Source: Coprinopsis marcescibilis
Taxonomy: Eukaryota > Basidiomycota > Agaricomycetes > Agaricales > Psathyrellaceae
Direction of reading: 5' to 3'
DNA: 64,000 nt
Assembly: GCA_004369085.1 (NCBI GenBank)
Contig: ML210190.1
Span: forward strand, 134,055 to 198,054
The position numbers were made by a program, and so were the translations under genes. Position 1 is the first letter of the stretch. Each line of letters opens with the position of its first letter. The notes under the pieces are model-generated. The model did no database searches. It was not told where the DNA came from and saw only the letters and a list, made by a program, of their open reading frames with translations. Positions 1 to 12,547 of the stretch are shown here, piece by piece.

Positions 1-2493
1 GACGTTGAGTTTCTAGCGTTGCCAACACGTTCACATCCACCACGACGTTCTATGCCTACATTTCCTACTCGCCCACCACTATCACAGTCTGATCATCCAC
101 CGTTGCCTACTCGTCCATCTACGTCCGTGCCTAATCATTCACATCCAGCATTGCCCACTCGTCCGTTCCATACCCAACCTACCAAACTACCACCAACGTT
201 GCCTCATCAATCTCAATCCGTTTCTGCTTGTCCATCCCCAGAACAGTCTACCCGACCTTCGCCTCCGCTTCCAATACGACCTAGGCCCCCGTCATCGGCT
301 TCCTCACCCGCAAAGCACCAGCCTGCGAAAGACAGACAAGAACCATTTTCACCCAAGAAGCTCAAGGCTGAACCCACGTCTATCAGGGTAAAACGCAAGC
401 CATCCTCACCTACAAAGGTCCAACCCTCCTCAGACTCTGATCCGTACCCCAAAGTCAGAATAAAACGAGAAACCGACGCAGAGGATGAAGACGAGCAGCC
501 GCGACGAAAACTAATCACGGAGGGCTGCCAACGCTATGAGCTCCCAGAAAACTGCAAAAAATCATTAGGAAACGCCGATTTTCAGAAGAACCGGATACAG
601 CTGGCCAAGGCCAAGAGGAGCTTTCTGCAAAGTAAGCTTTTGAGTGTGAAGAAGGTCCTGTTTAGGTGCGTTCCCGTTGCATTTTTTCCTAACGATCATT
701 ATGTTGACGCCTGATGAAATGAAACAGGGACGACGGGATGGTGATTGAATGGACGAGCGCACAGCCAGTCTGGAACGACACGCTCCTGCCAGACTGTATG
801 GACCTCGCCACGGCTATACGTGAATCAGGCACGTCGCATTTGTCGGGGTCGAGCAGACAGCATACGATTCGTGCGATGGATTTGACGGCGTCGCCCAGGA
901 GCAGGACCACAGGGACTACCAGCGGGAGTCGAAGGATGAAATCTCCTTTGAGTCTCGGTGAGGATAGTGGACCCCCTGGCCCGTCTGCACAGCAGCAGCG
1001 TGTGCTGCCGGATGAACCCCCGCTTCCGATTGTACGACCTAGCCGCAGAGACCTCCCGCCTCCCAAACCGCAGAAGAAGCACTTTAAGCCTGTTGAGCCG
1101 CGTCGGTTGAAGAGGGCCAAAGCGGTTGCTTCTGCTGAGGATGATGTTCGGCAGCCGCAAGCATTGGTAACTCCAATTAGTGGCGCTGAAAGGTGGAAAG
1201 GCAAGAGCAAGGAGGTACAAGTGTCTGCGGGAATGGATCTGGAGGCGTTTCCGAGTCTGCCTGTGAGGCCTGTGAGGCGTTTGATCAGGATAGGGGGGAA
1301 CGAAGAAAAGCCCGGGAAAAGGGCGAGACCTGAACTTCCTCCCGCTGCGGTCCCAGTGGCAAAGAGGCAGAGGGTGGAGGAGGAGGATGGTGGTGTAAAA
1401 GAGGGACATCTGGAGGGGCTGAGTCTGAACCAACAGGGGAAAGGACGAGAAGATGGCGAAGAATCTGTCCCGCCGATTGCCACGCTTGATGAAGACGACG
1501 ATGATGACAGCGAGGATTGGCCTGAGGAAGGAGGGGAGGCCGTGGATATGCTTTTATCGAGCTCGCCTGTTGCTACCAGGAGGGCTGTACCTGTGGCTCG
1601 ACACATATCAGCAGCTGAGGATCCTGACTGGGAGGAGGAAATGGAACTAGAGAGAACGTTGTTAGAGGGTGAACAGGCTCGGGCTGAAGACATTTATGAG
1701 GATGAGCCTCCGAGCGTTAGACTGTTGGCCCAGGACTTCATCGTTAGGTGCGTTTGAGCTCGCCCTTCGTACAACTGCGCAAACGCCAACTGAGGGCGAT
1801 GCGCAGATATATGCAGACTTTTGATAGGGACCGGTCGCAGCTGGAAATGGCGTATAGTACCAATGCCATTTTCTCAGCGTCGATACACCGGCTGCCACAA
1901 GAAGGGTCGTCGTCCATGGGGGAGCTTTTCTGTCCGAGGGAGTGTAATTGCTTGAACGGTGTTGATGGTGCGTGAGCCTGACTATCCCGAGAGTTGCATT
2001 ATTCTTATCAACCCTAGATTCAGGGCGATCGCGTTTGACGACGCCTTTCATGTGCAGCAAGCACCAATATTTCCAGGGCCGCGGTAAGATTATCGATCGG
2101 CTGAATAGCTTGGGTCCACACAAGTTTGACTACAAGCGTGATTGGAGGCCACCAGTGTATGATCTTGTTGTGCGACCATACCGTGGTCAGACGGAGGCAA
2201 TCCAGCTTACGGTGCACGGCAATACCGTGAATACGAACAGCGTCACGGGGATGGACCATGTGCTTTCTGTGAACCACACACTTGTGTTGTGCCGCCCGGA
2301 GGATTTGAGTGTGGAAGAACGGGAGGAGGATCTGGAGGTCGGTGAGGGGTTGGGTGTGTTGGGTGTTCCCCAAAAGACATGGCCCTTGCTGGCGATTTCG
2401 CACCAGATGATTGTTAGGGATCGACCGCTCATGTTTGAGCAGGAGATGAGGGAGTGTGGGGAGTGGATCGAAGGAATATTAAAGCAAGGGTGA
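1..2493 (+). CDS. NTF2-like domain protein with long low-complexity N-terminus (5' partial)
   Basis: The frame is open from the first base, so the 5' end lies outside the window. Four exons join in phase: 1-665, 728-1747, 1795-1967, 2018-2493 (2334 nt, 778 codons with stop). The N-terminal part is proline-rich with recurring LPTRP/FPTRP-type motifs, then basic and acidic low-complexity stretches. The last about 180 residues look like an NTF2-like fold: a helix segment RYMQTFDRDRSQLEMAY followed by STNAIFS, then GRGKIIDRLNSLGPHKF, VYDLVVRPYRGQ, VNHTLVLCRPED and WPLLAISHQMIVRDR. This order matches the NTF2 domain of Mex67/NXF-type mRNA export factors. I do not see the Mex67 leucine-rich repeats or a UBA tail, so the identity as an export receptor is only a possibility. 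The phase agreement of all three introns makes the gene structure solid; function is inferred from fold resemblance. Confidence 0.75.
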
Positions 2494-2936
2494 GGAATCC
2501 GAACTTGTTGATTTAACTTCATGTACTATGTGCTGTTGGGCATCCACCGCTGAAAGAATGCCTCTTGCCGTTGCTCGGATGACAGCGAATCAGGTCAGTT
2601 TCTTTTTTTCTCTCATATTTCCGCGCCATAGACAGCTCCAGTCTGCTATTTGGCTTGGTATGGAGTGGGTGATTTCTAGGCTTGTTTAGTGCTATTTGTA
2701 TGTTTGTTCAATCAATTGACCCCATTTTCATTTTCGGCTGTGGAGATGGGAGAGATGGGATTACATGTTGAGTGAGCGAATTGCAAGTGACGTCATGATT
2801 TAGCGCACACTGAACGCTTCTCCGTGTACAATCGAGCCCCGGAGCCCTCCCAGCCAGAGTATAAATGCAAGATTTAAGATGTGGATACTTCTCTAGTAGT
2901 CGAAAAGAGCCCCAAACGACCTTCGCCATACGCACA
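2494..2936. other. Intergenic, 3' UTR and promoter
   Basis: This stretch lies between two plus-strand genes. It holds the presumed 3' UTR of the NTF2-like gene and the promoter of the MARVEL-like gene, including a TATA-like box. No coding signal was seen. Confidence 0.6.
2860..2866 (+). promoter_or_regulatory. TATA-like box of the MARVEL-like gene
   Basis: TATAAAT lies about 70 bp upstream of the ATG at 2937. Position and sequence fit a fungal core promoter; this is inference from motif and distance only. Confidence 0.4.
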
Positions 2937-3968
2937 ATGACCACCCGCGTCAGGAACTACCGCCTAGGTTTCTACGGTAAGTCGTCTTCCCTCCACTGCA
3001 CACGGGACGAGAACTAACAAATTCTTCTTGTTCTCTACAAAGTTCTCGCTTCCATTTTATCAGCAGTTGTTGTCGGTTTGGGAGCACGTCTCGTCAACAA
3101 TTTTGCCTCAGGAGAGTCTGGACGACTCGGTGAGTTTCATGGAAAATGTAACCACCTTTCCACCTTAATCTAAAGTAAAAACACCAGGTGCGTTCAGCGT
3201 CTTCACAATTGTAGTTGCCGCTCTCAGCATAGTGTGGTTCGTTGCATCGTACGTACCTTCCACTCCTCCCTAACCTTCCAAGAATCGATATTGATATGAG
3301 CACTTGGATTGCCGATAGGGTACAATGGTCCCGAACGAGGACAGAGGCCATCATGTACTTCATCTTGGGTGCTCTTTGGCTAGGTTAGTGCCGCCCCAGT
3401 ACTGTAGCCCATGTCACATCTAATCTCCCAATCATCTGCAGCTCTAGCAGCTTTGACAACGTACGTTCAACCCTCCTCTCCACACCCACATTCAAAACGT
3501 TGACGCCTAATTCACGCTTCAACCTAGTGACATCATGGGCGACAACGAATGTGTAACAGAATCTGGAGAAAACACCTGTGGAATGATCCGAGCCATCCAA
3601 GTAATTTCCTGGATTCTCTTTGCCCTCTTCGTCATCGCCTTTGTTACGTTGCTCCAACTCATAAGCCAAGCACGAACGTACGGATTTCCTCATGTTTGGG
3701 GCCTACCCATCCAAGGTAAGCAACAAGTTCGACATTCCTAACTCGTTCGCTTGGTAACACACATGCAGAGTTGCCCTGGTTCGGAGAGGTGCGAAACGGT
3801 TACGGGGCACACAGTGCTACCCCTCCTGTGCCTGCCATGGCGGGGTATCCACAAAACCATGTTTATCCCCAACAGCAGCAAGTCTACCCTGCATACCCCA
3901 CTGACACTGGAACGACTATCATCCAGCCAGGAGTGAACGGCGGACCTCCTATGGTAACCCGCGTGTAG
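2937..3968 (+). CDS. MARVEL-like four-helix membrane protein
   Basis: Seven short exons join in phase: 2937-2976, 3043-3129, 3188-3248, 3319-3383, 3442-3460, 3528-3715, 3769-3968 (660 nt, 219 residues). The smallest exon is 19 nt. The protein has about four hydrophobic segments: one containing VLASILSAVVVGLGARLV, one with FTIVVAALSIVWFVAS, one with AIMYFILGALWLALAAL, and one with VISWILFALFVIAFVTLL. Before the last helix is a short loop with two cysteines (NECVTESGENTCG). The cytosolic tail is rich in P, Y, Q and G. Helix number, spacing and the N-terminal Arg/Tyr start fit fungal MARVEL-domain proteins, which sit in plasma membrane or vesicle membranes. The assignment is by topology, not by a diagnostic motif. 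Confidence 0.8.
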
Positions 3969-4159
3969 GAAGGATTTTTAATCGATGCAAAGGCGTTATA
4001 GTGGCGAACAATGAATGATCAAGGAGAGAAATTGGAAGGACCACACATTTTCACGACACCAGGTTGAAATGGGCTTTAGCTTTTCGGTGGCGAGGAGAGC
4101 GACGATGATCTTACGACCTTCGTTGTTTGGAGATTTGTATAATACTTGAATAATAAAAT

Positions 4160-6118
4160 TTAATTCCGCCATCTGGTTTGAGGGGTCAGCAAACAGGACA
4201 CAAGTACGGAGACAGAACGACATACATTTTAACATTGCAGTCCTTCCCTCCGCTGACAACTTTATCGGCTACGAAGTCTACGCAATAGACTTCGTCGGTG
4301 TGACCAGGTAGGTCATTTTTGATTTTATACGTCTTCAGATCCCAAATCTAAAGCAAAATTTCTCAGTATCACCCTGCAAAGATCGCCGAGGACACTTACC
4401 TTGAGCGTACTATCTTTACTCGCACTAACCAACAACCTCGAATCTGCACTCCAGGCAAGGCGGTAGACAGCCCCCACATGACCCCTCAACGTGGCCACAA
4501 ACTTGCCCGTCCGGCCCTCCCACAACCTCACACTGCTATCCCACGAACACGATGCCGCCCATCTGCCATCCGGCGAAAACGCAACATGCGAGATTTGCTT
4601 CTGGTGCCCAGTCAACCTCGTCAAGGGCTTTGACACACTTTTCCGTGTATCGGACGTGGACGCAGGCGAAGCCGAGGGAAACATGGACCACAGAAACAAT
4701 GTATGGTCGTCCGACCCCGAGATGAGCAGCTCAGGCGTGCTTTTTAGGAGGTTATCGAACCGCGCCTGTGCCAACTTTTGCGCCTCTTCGTCACTCGTCG
4801 GTTTTTTCCCGTGATGGTCGAACGGGCCCGTCCTCAGAACGAAATCGGTGTTGAGTGTGAGCGTCGTGACCCAGTGCGCGTGTTCCTTGAGTGTATGCAG
4901 CGGCCGCCCCTGTTCTGCATCCCATATCCGTACAGTCCTGTCGCTGGAAGCGGTATACAAAACACCCTTGGGCCCGCCAGACCCACCCCATTTAACAATA
5001 TTGACGCTCGCTGTGTGGCCTCCGATTGCGTATTCGAGACGACGGGTGACGGTGTTCCAAACCCGTACAGTGGCGTCTTTGGAGGCGGATGCTAGTCTTG
5101 GTGCTTCTGAGTTACTAGGCGAGGAATAAGTTTTGAGCTAAGGGATGGATGCAGTAGAAGACATACATGTGGATAGGCTCCCAAGCAAGCGACATGATCC
5201 ACTTTGTATGGCCTTTGAGAGCGTCGCCGATCGGCTGGCCAGTCTTGGGATCCCATATTCTAATCTACTAAGCCGTCAGTCAAGCCAGACAGAGATCAGC
5301 ATAACCATGATCACTCACCTGGCCCTCGTATCCACCACTGGCCAACTTTCTCTCCATTGCCTCCCACTCGACACACAGCACCCAATCTCGATGGCCAGCC
5401 AGCACATGAGAAGGCATCTCAGTGTTCAGATCCCAAAGCCGCACGTTCGAGTCACCGGATCCAGTCGCTAGATAGTTTCCAGTGGGTGAAAAGCTGGCAC
5501 ATAGGATTGGATTCTTGTGGCCTAGATAGACGCAAGAGTGAGAATTGGAAAAATAATCGGATGCGGGGTAGAATCAGGTTCTTTTGAACGATCGTTTGGC
5601 CAAACACCATCCCTCAGGAAGAAAGGGCACTCACCCGAAAGTGTAGACGAACACCTCGTCGCAGGCCGCACTTTGAACACACTCTGCGGTGAACATCTCA
5701 CCACAATAACGTCTTCCGGCGTAAACTCCCCACTCGAATGTTCCAATACGTCCTTCTCAATTGACTTTCCAATCACAATCCTCGTCGGCGCACCCGTCGC
5801 ATCCTTTTGCGCAGACAAATCTATATGAAACGAGTACGGCACAGGGTCCTCGTCGTCTTCCTGAAGCTACTCGTCAATATTCTCCAATGTTCGAAACTAC
5901 ACAGGACGCACCCTGACAACGATCTTGTTCAGCAATGCCTCGAGATTCTCGCGCGAGAGGTTGGCGGGCAGGTTGACGGCTGGAGCGAGCGAGGTACCAT
6001 CTTCGTCAGAGATAAACTGCACCACGATGTTTGGAGATGGAGACTCTGGCTCTACTTCTGGTTCTGGGATGCCATGGTAGACTTTTCGTCGTTTTGGGGG
6101 AGGTAATAAGGTCGCCAT
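4160..6118 (-). CDS. RSA4: Rsa4/Notchless (NLE1) ribosome assembly WD40 protein
   Basis: The ATG at 6118 is the only AUG start in frame and begins MATLLPPPKRRK. An NLE (Notchless) N-terminal ubiquitin-like domain spans exons 1 and 2: NIVVQFISDEDG, then across an intron EDDEDPVPYSFHID, and GEFTPEDVIVVRC. A chain of WD40 repeats follows, with motifs such as VRLWEGRTGKFVATLRGH, TVRIWDAEQGRPLHTLKEH and SGSDDHTLFLW. The last exons give IWDLKTYKIKNDLPGH and end KIWRN then stop at 4160-4162. Introns are short; exon 1 ends at 5912 and exon 2 begins at 5860 in matching phase. In known fungi Rsa4 joins pre-60S particles in the nucleolus, and its NLE domain contacts the Rea1/Midasin ATPase, which strips it from the particle. 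Single-copy housekeeping gene; identification is strong. Confidence 0.95.
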
Positions 6119-6910
6119 CGTGGAGTTCAAGGTCAAGATAATTTTCTGTGGAGGAATTGATGGGTAGCTTTAGGTGGCTGTGCTACGATAGGGGCAAATG
6201 CTTAAGGCAGACGGGTGGACCCCCTCTGAATGTGGAACTTGGTTTATCCAAGGAATACTACAATCTTTTATGGAGCCGACTATTAACCTTTAGCACTAAC
6301 TGAGCTGCACATTGATTTTATACATTCAGCCTGCAGTTGGAAAGCATACTGCTTTTCGGTCTTCAGACGCGCAAAACATTCCAGAGCCGCGCATGGTTTG
6401 AAAACTTTGCAATTGTTCCTTGAGGCTAGGGCTAGGCTCCTGGCGAGCTTCAGCCTCCCTGGGATGAGTCTCCCCTGTCAGCTTTGAGTATATTTACAAT
6501 GGGTGATTGGCGTTGTGACGAAGGTGAGCACCCTCTGCAATTCTCTCGCCGTAGCGTATAACGGTAGCGGCGGTCGATTTCTTATGATAATTCTGGCACA
6601 TCGCGTGAGATATCATATCTTGGCTGTTGTATGGAAAAAAAGCCGTTGCCCGCTGTTGCATGATTTTAAGGATGGGCTCTCTGTGATGGGTGTTTGGAAG
6701 CGAAGATATGGCTTGAACGGGTGGTAGTGTATATGTTGCGACAAGCGGATCAAAGGATAATTAGAAGTCAGAGTTGCGATGAGGTCCGATGGGTGCCGTG
6801 GCAAGGAGGTGTTGATATGTATTCGAATTTAAAGCTACAGCGTTTCGCAAACGTATATATAGAGAAGAGGCCATTTTGGTAAGTAGAAGCATTTCCGAAA
6901 CTACGCATGT
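6119..6910. other. Intergenic, no gene seen
   Basis: This is about 0.8 kb between the 5' end of RSA4 and the 3' end of the F-box-like gene. Only short overlapping open frames with no recognisable product are present. Confidence 0.5.
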
Positions 6911-8299
6911 TTAATTTACCGTCACCCAAACCCAAGAACTATCGACTTTGGACACGAACTCGAGAGCAAAACGTCCTTCCGCATTGAGCATTGGCATATT
7001 GCTCGTGGTGGCACCTTGGATGATCCTTTGGCAGACAGGGATGTTGAATTTGATTTCATCTAGGTAAAGGTCGCGCACAAAGCACCACCGCAAGGTTTGA
7101 AGTTTGGGAAATTTGTCCCTCGAGGACAGGATCTCGTCAAGGCGCAAGAACGCCTGAGATGCTTTGCCTATGTCGTCCTGGAGCCTCTTTGCACAGTGGA
7201 TAATTGGCGTTGATACCACGATATCGAAGGATAATTCCTCCAACAGCTCACTGATGCTTGAATGCTTGAGTATTTCCACAAGGTCCCAGAGGTACTTGTG
7301 AAAGGGACGTTCGCTTGACGAACAGGCCGGGTCGTCCAGAGTGTGGAATCTAATCCGCAGGCGCAACAGCTGCCTTGTCCGAGGGTGTCCCATAGCTGCA
7401 AGCACGTCATGAGTTGCCGACATTAACATCTGACCGATATACCGTGTTGCTGTCGCTGTCGGGTCAAAGTAAATATCGAAATCTACACTCTTGAAAACAG
7501 CAGAAAGCTCACGGTACATGAAGTTGAGTTCCTCAAGGTCGCCTGCGTAGTCCAGAAGCCCCCCAAAGTCAAGGCGCCCGAAGGAAGAGAAGACTAGGAA
7601 TAGACCGAGGCTGCGCACTGCAGAGAAACTTCGTGCGTGGATGTGATGTGGGACGATTCCATCTCCTGGCATACCGCCGGACCAATTGAAGGTGTGCATG
7701 ATAGGGTGTGGGCCAGCCTTGGAGAATCCTCTGATGTTGCCATCCCTAAAGGATCCCGGTGATGAGGTTTCCATTGTCAAACTGGGGACCTGCGTGGCTA
7801 GTTTCATCAGAGGGGCAGGTATGCGCTCAAGTCTCCACAATTTAACGCTCTGTATACCAGGAAGCGAGATTAATCGCATAATGGTCTCCACCAACAAGGA
7901 ATCTTGACTGCCGTCAAAATCGATGCGCGCCAGAGTTAGTGATTCGAGACTCGTGAAGGACCGAAGAAAATGGATGAACGCTGGATTCGATAGCACCCCC
8001 TGCGGCTCCCCCCACCCAAAGCTTACCCGAAGGACTCGTGCACCTTGCAACATCTGCTCCATGCCCACTCCACAGCGCTTGACGACCTTCTCGATGCAAT
8101 TGAACTTGTGCTCGACGAGGGTATCATCCTTGTGAGAGAGATCTACCTCCTCGAGCAGATATTTCTGGCACGGTGCAAAGTATCCCTTGGCCACTTGAGA
8201 GAACGACACCAACTCGGATCTTTCACATCGAAGTTGCCGGATGACATGAAGAATGAGTTCTTCAGGAAGTTTTTTAGGTGCGTTTGCTGGTGCGGCCAT
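6911..8299 (-). CDS. F-box-like protein of the agaric LRR-type family
   Basis: A single-exon frame of 462 residues starts at the ATG 8297-8299. The N-terminus KKLPEELILHVIRQLRCERS followed by LVSFSQVAKGYF has the pattern of an F-box or F-box-like helix set (LPxELxxxIxxxL, then a conserved hydrophobic helix). The rest has leucine-rich, irregular repeats (ARVLRVSFGW, LESLTLARIDF, IQSVKLWRLERI, LGLFLVFSSFG), like the degenerate LRR half of basidiomycete F-box proteins. Such proteins would bind Skp1 and pick substrates for SCF ubiquitin ligases, but the substrate is unknown. The C-terminal 110 residues (STPIIHCAKRLQDD, RWCFVRDLYLDEIKF, LEFVSKVDSSWVW) are closely related to a fragment at 63474-63830. 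Confidence 0.75.
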   Translation of the reverse strand: MAAPANAPKKLPEELILHVIRQLRCERSELVSFSQVAKGYFAPCQKYLLEEVDLSHKDDTLVEHKFNCIEKVVKRCGVGMEQMLQGARVLRVSFGWGEPQGVLSNPAFIHFLRSFTSLESLTLARIDFDGSQDSLLVETIMRLISLPGIQSVKLWRLERIPAPLMKLATQVPSLTMETSSPGSFRDGNIRGFSKAGPHPIMHTFNWSGGMPGDGIVPHHIHARSFSAVRSLGLFLVFSSFGRLDFGGLLDYAGDLEELNFMYRELSAVFKSVDFDIYFDPTATATRYIGQMLMSATHDVLAAMGHPRTRQLLRLRIRFHTLDDPACSSSERPFHKYLWDLVEILKHSSISELLEELSFDIVVSTPIIHCAKRLQDDIGKASQAFLRLDEILSSRDKFPKLQTLRWCFVRDLYLDEIKFNIPVCQRIIQGATTSNMPMLNAEGRFALEFVSKVDSSWVWVTVN

Positions 8300-10307
8300 A
8301 TCCTACGAAGAGATTATGATTAAAACTCCTTGTCCTTTGGGTTCACACCTACCGCTGTGTATGTCAGATTGTGGTTATGACTCAAGATGGAGTTGGCACA
8401 ACACAGAGTCACTAGGTCATAGCGGGGTCCGGGTCACTCACCGGAGCCGCCGGCTGGGCAGCAGGTATCACGCAGTAAGTATTCTGGAAAGTTCTTTCAA
8501 GTTTGTCGAAGAGCTCCAAAAGTTCCAACAGATCTGGCCAGCTTTCCATAGTTGGCGCAGCTGGTCTGAGCTCATACAGTCGCGGCGGCAGCAACGAATA
8601 TATCGGCTGGCCGAAAATGGATTGCCACTGGCAGCTGGACCGCGACGTCCTTACACATGAGCCGGCGTCAAGACCCATCATTTAGTCTACTACATGGGCT
8701 ATCGTCCGTCTGAATGTCGTCCTCGATAACCTCGTGCGACCAGGCATTCCCACATATTTGAGGGTACCGTTGGCACGTTTCTACCATTATCGACATTCGA
8801 GATTCGCTCCACTGGTGCACTGGAGTAGACGGTGCCTAGATTCCGCTCAGATCTGAACATTCAAGGAACATCTGCGCTGATCGTCCTCAGAATCCCGTGG
8901 GGCGTGACGGCTCTATGTTGAGTTGATCAGGATCGCTAGAGCGTAGGTCTCGAAATGATATGTGTCAACTCGACGACATTACATCTCTTCTTTTCCAAAC
9001 GCTTCTGCCAGATATGTACTTAGCGCTATCTAATCCTCCGAGCACTCCCACCCCTGAAGTTTTCAAAAGGCGCGCCGAGAACTGATGCAGGTGATGGCGG
9101 TACATATTCATTTTTTTGACAAGGAGATAGAGTTCTCTACAAGATTCCAACATTCACGCCTTCATCCCGTCCTTCTCGCTAGACAGCCAGGGATTTTCAA
9201 GGTAAAAAGGGTCGGCCATATGGTCTCCTTGCGATACGCTCAATATCCGCGGCTTCTATTGCTCACTGGAGTGAAGTGATGCCCAGTCAACTTCTTCTGA
9301 GGACTGATACACTGTTGTTTGTATTCAATACATCGATGCAGGGTAAAAGTAAAAAGATACCGATTGGGTCAAAGGGTGAGCGAACCAGTTTGAAAAATGG
9401 AATAAGCATCTACAAGGCGCCGGACATGACCGGCGCTAAAGGTCCCTTTCGATTCATCTGCTCTGCCCCCCGCTTCGGTTACACTCCGAGACATGATATA
9501 TCTTATGACTTTTCTGCGCCTTACTGCCTTACAAGGTATGCGCTTATTCTAGACCTGTCTGCGGCCAGTGTTCTGCGTGGACCGGACTCGCGTTTCGAGT
9601 AACCCGGAGGAAAGAGTCAAGGACGGTGAAATGCAAATCATGACTGAGGCATGCTGGAGGCCCATCTTCTAAGCTGTCGATCCACCCCTTCATATCTGTG
9701 CCGAGAAAATAACAAAATGATGATTGTTGTCTTTCACTTCGGGGCTGTCACACTGCCCCAGACCTTTATTAAGACCCACCCCCGCACACGAGGGTGTCTC
9801 CAGATGTTACTTAAACTTTACAAAGATGGTGAATTACTGCATTCGCCAAAGTATGTGCACCGAAGGACAAGGGTCCATATGCACATCTCGTCAGTCTGAC
9901 GTACACCGGGAGCTAGACCGACTGAATGTGGGTCGTTTGCGTCTCACCATCGTGGAACAACTTCTCAAGTATCTAATATAAGGACAACCATCCTTCGGTG
10001 ATATCCGTCTGCTGTGTTACGTAGCTGCTGTGGTTGACAAGGCCCAGTATTGTGGGTTCTACAAAGTTAGGCTACTGTGAAGGAAGTCACAAGTAAACGC
10101 TGCTTGGCGTGACTTGAAGTGTCTGGGACTTGAAGTGTCTGGGGTTGGACGGCAGTTGAGGAGGCATCGCCTTGTGAGCGCATTGGTCTGAACGAGTGGT
10201 CATTGAATAAATAGGTATCTACAATTCAATAGAGGACCTAATGGTCAACAATAATGGAACTCGAAGGTATCATAGATGGAAGGGAGGTATGAAGCCCCTG
10301 ACGTAAA
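8300..10307. other. Long intergenic region, no firm gene
   Basis: About 2 kb without a convincing gene. A minus-strand open frame of 89 codons at 8412-8681 carries a leucine-rich stretch (WPDLLELLELFDKLERTF) and could be a remnant exon, but no family was recognised. A perfect 16-bp tandem duplication lies at 10111-10142. Confidence 0.4.
10111..10142. repeat. Perfect 16-bp tandem duplication
   Basis: Two identical 16-bp units, 10111-10126 and 10127-10142, each begin GACTTGAAGT. They lie in the intergenic DNA about 170 bp beyond the stop codon of the ammonium transporter. Confidence 0.85.
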
Positions 10308-12376
10308 TCATTGAGAGTAGGCAACGTCTGGTTCTCTCTTTTGACGATACACCATCTCGTGGTCAGTTCCAACGGTGCTCCCATTAATGTTGGGGTCGAC
10401 GGTGGAGTTGTATACTGGTGGTTTGAGTTCAGTGTTGATGCTAACGTAGTCGTATGCATATTCTCCTGTCTCGATTTCGTCGACGCCGATGATCTCCTCG
10501 TCTTCCGAGATACGGAGTCGAAGACCGGGAATGAAGTGCATCACCCAAAGGATGATGGTCTGCAGATGCAGGGATAATATGTCAGTTCATAACTTACGAC
10601 GAGATCGGGGTAAACCATCACTGACCGTCACAACGAAAGAATACCCAATACCAGCAACGGAATCAGCGACGTGGTAGCCCAGCTGTACCCAATTTCTATC
10701 TAGCCATCCACCGGGAATGTCACTAAACCCATCATACTTGGCAACGCTTGCTTGAGCGAACAGGGCTGTTAAGATGTTTCCAATAATTCCACCAACAGCA
10801 TGTGAAGCGAAGATCTGAAATAGGAGTGGTGGGTGTCGTCAGTAAGTTGGCAATCCCACACTTGTTTCAACTTGGCCGCATGAGGAGGCTCACATCAAGT
10901 GCATCATCATAACCGATCATGAATTTGAGCTGAGTCGCAAAATTGCAGCCAGTACCAGCTAAGAATCCGAATAGAACGGCAGCAGCTGAAGGAAATTGGG
11001 CGCTTAAGTCAAAGATGCCGCTTCATGAATGGGCTTGGCGTTTGACTTACGAGCTCCGACGAAACCTGATCCAGGCGTAATTGCGACCAGGCCGGCGATC
11101 GCACCTGAGCAGAAACCAACAGTGGACCACTTCTTCTCGATGCGGTAGTCCTATTGAATAAGGACGTTGAGTATCAGTCAAAGGACGAAAGATTCCGAAT
11201 AGCCTTACCCAAAGCATCCAAGTTATCCCACCAACGCTCGCGGAGAGATTAGTGACGATACAGGCTTGAGCAGCGCGCAGGTTGGCGGCCAAGGCTGAGC
11301 CACCATTGAAGCCTACCATATCAAGTTAGATGGTTTACTGCGTTGATACGCCTTTACGCAGGAGCGCTTACCAAACCAACCGAACCAGAGCAGAACAGTG
11401 CCCAGGACGACATAAGTGGTGTTGTGGGGCTTGTAAGCAAGAGACTCAGTCCCATATCCGCGGCGTCGTCCGAGATATACGGAAATAGCCAGTGCAGCTG
11501 TACCAGAGGAGATGTGGACAGGGGTTCCTCCAGCGAAATCAAGACCACCCAGAACGAATGTCCATCCATTGGAGTTCCAGGTCCAGCAAGCAATAGGATC
11601 GTAGACAAGTGTAGACCAAATAAAAGTGAAGACCATGGTAGGTCCAAGATGCGCACGTTCAGCGAACGCGCCGACAGCGATCATTGGTCTGCAAGGTATA
11701 CTGTCATGAGAACGACAAAATAGAAATGAATCATTGACAACTGACGTGATGGCCGCGAACATGAGTTGGTATACAGAAAAAACAATGGAGGGTATACGCG
11801 AGCTTCCAATCGATGGCTTCTCCAATACCCCTCTGAGAGCGAAATAGCCTTGTTAAAGCGAGGTAAGCGTAAAGACAAAGGTATAAGTAGTGACAACTTA
11901 CGAAGATCTCCGATAAACATGTTGGCAGTGTCGCTGAATGTCAGAGAGAAACCCCAGAAGAACCACTAGAGACAGTCAGTTCAAGATGATGAACGGGTCT
12001 TTGTGAACCCTAACCTGGAAGGAAACGACAGCAACAGTCGTGACACCGAGCCAGATCATAGACAGCGCGTTTTTTCGCCTAGAAAGGATGGGGTCGACTC
12101 AGGTCTGGGAATCATGCTAAGCGATAACATGAATACGTACCTCAGAAGACCAGAGTAGAAGAAACCGAGACCAGGTATCATTATCCATACTAGAGCGGTA
12201 CATGCCAGAACAAACGCGATGTCTCCAGGGTTATACACGACCAGAGCTTCCTCTGGAGTGGCAGCCTCTGGATCGAACCACTGAATGGAGCCCGCTGAAG
12301 ATTTGTTAGACCCTAAGAAATCGGGGAGAATCTACTCGAACGTCGACTTACACTCATCATAGGTGATGTTCACCAT
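10308..12376 (-). CDS. Ammonium transporter, Amt/Mep/Rh family
   Basis: The start ATG is at 12374-12376 (MVNITYDE) and the stop at 10308-10310; about nine short introns interrupt the gene. Family hallmarks are clear: the N-terminal segment GDIAFVLACTALVWIMIPG with FFYSGLLRRKNALS, the signature region GGLDFAGGTPVHISSGTAAL, the pore-type histidine in PVHISSG, and the second conserved histidine in IFASHAVGGIIGNILTALFA. Other matching segments are WFFWGFSLTFSD and GSGFVGA. The cytosolic tail after the last helix is acidic and ends AYSQ. The protein would import ammonium at the plasma membrane; some fungal members also act as ammonium sensors controlling filamentous growth, but no sensor-specific residue was judged here. 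GATA-type sites upstream suggest nitrogen regulation. Confidence 0.95.
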
Positions 12377-12547
12377 GGTCGTGGATTGTGTGGGGGAGGG
12401 AGGGGTCCAAACGAGGAATGAACCAGACCCGAGGCTTCTCCATGATATTTAAAGTGCGTTGCCTTGTTGGGAAGATGAATACCAGCTCGTCTAGCTAAGA
12501 AGCAATGTATGAGAATTCATCTTTCGTCAGTGTCCAACAGCGACAGA

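Noticed and set aside
689..1693. Minus-strand open frame of 334 codons
   Set aside because: It is antisense to the well-phased exon 2 of the NTF2-like gene and is low-complexity Ser/Pro, as expected for the mirror of an acidic, GA-rich coding strand.
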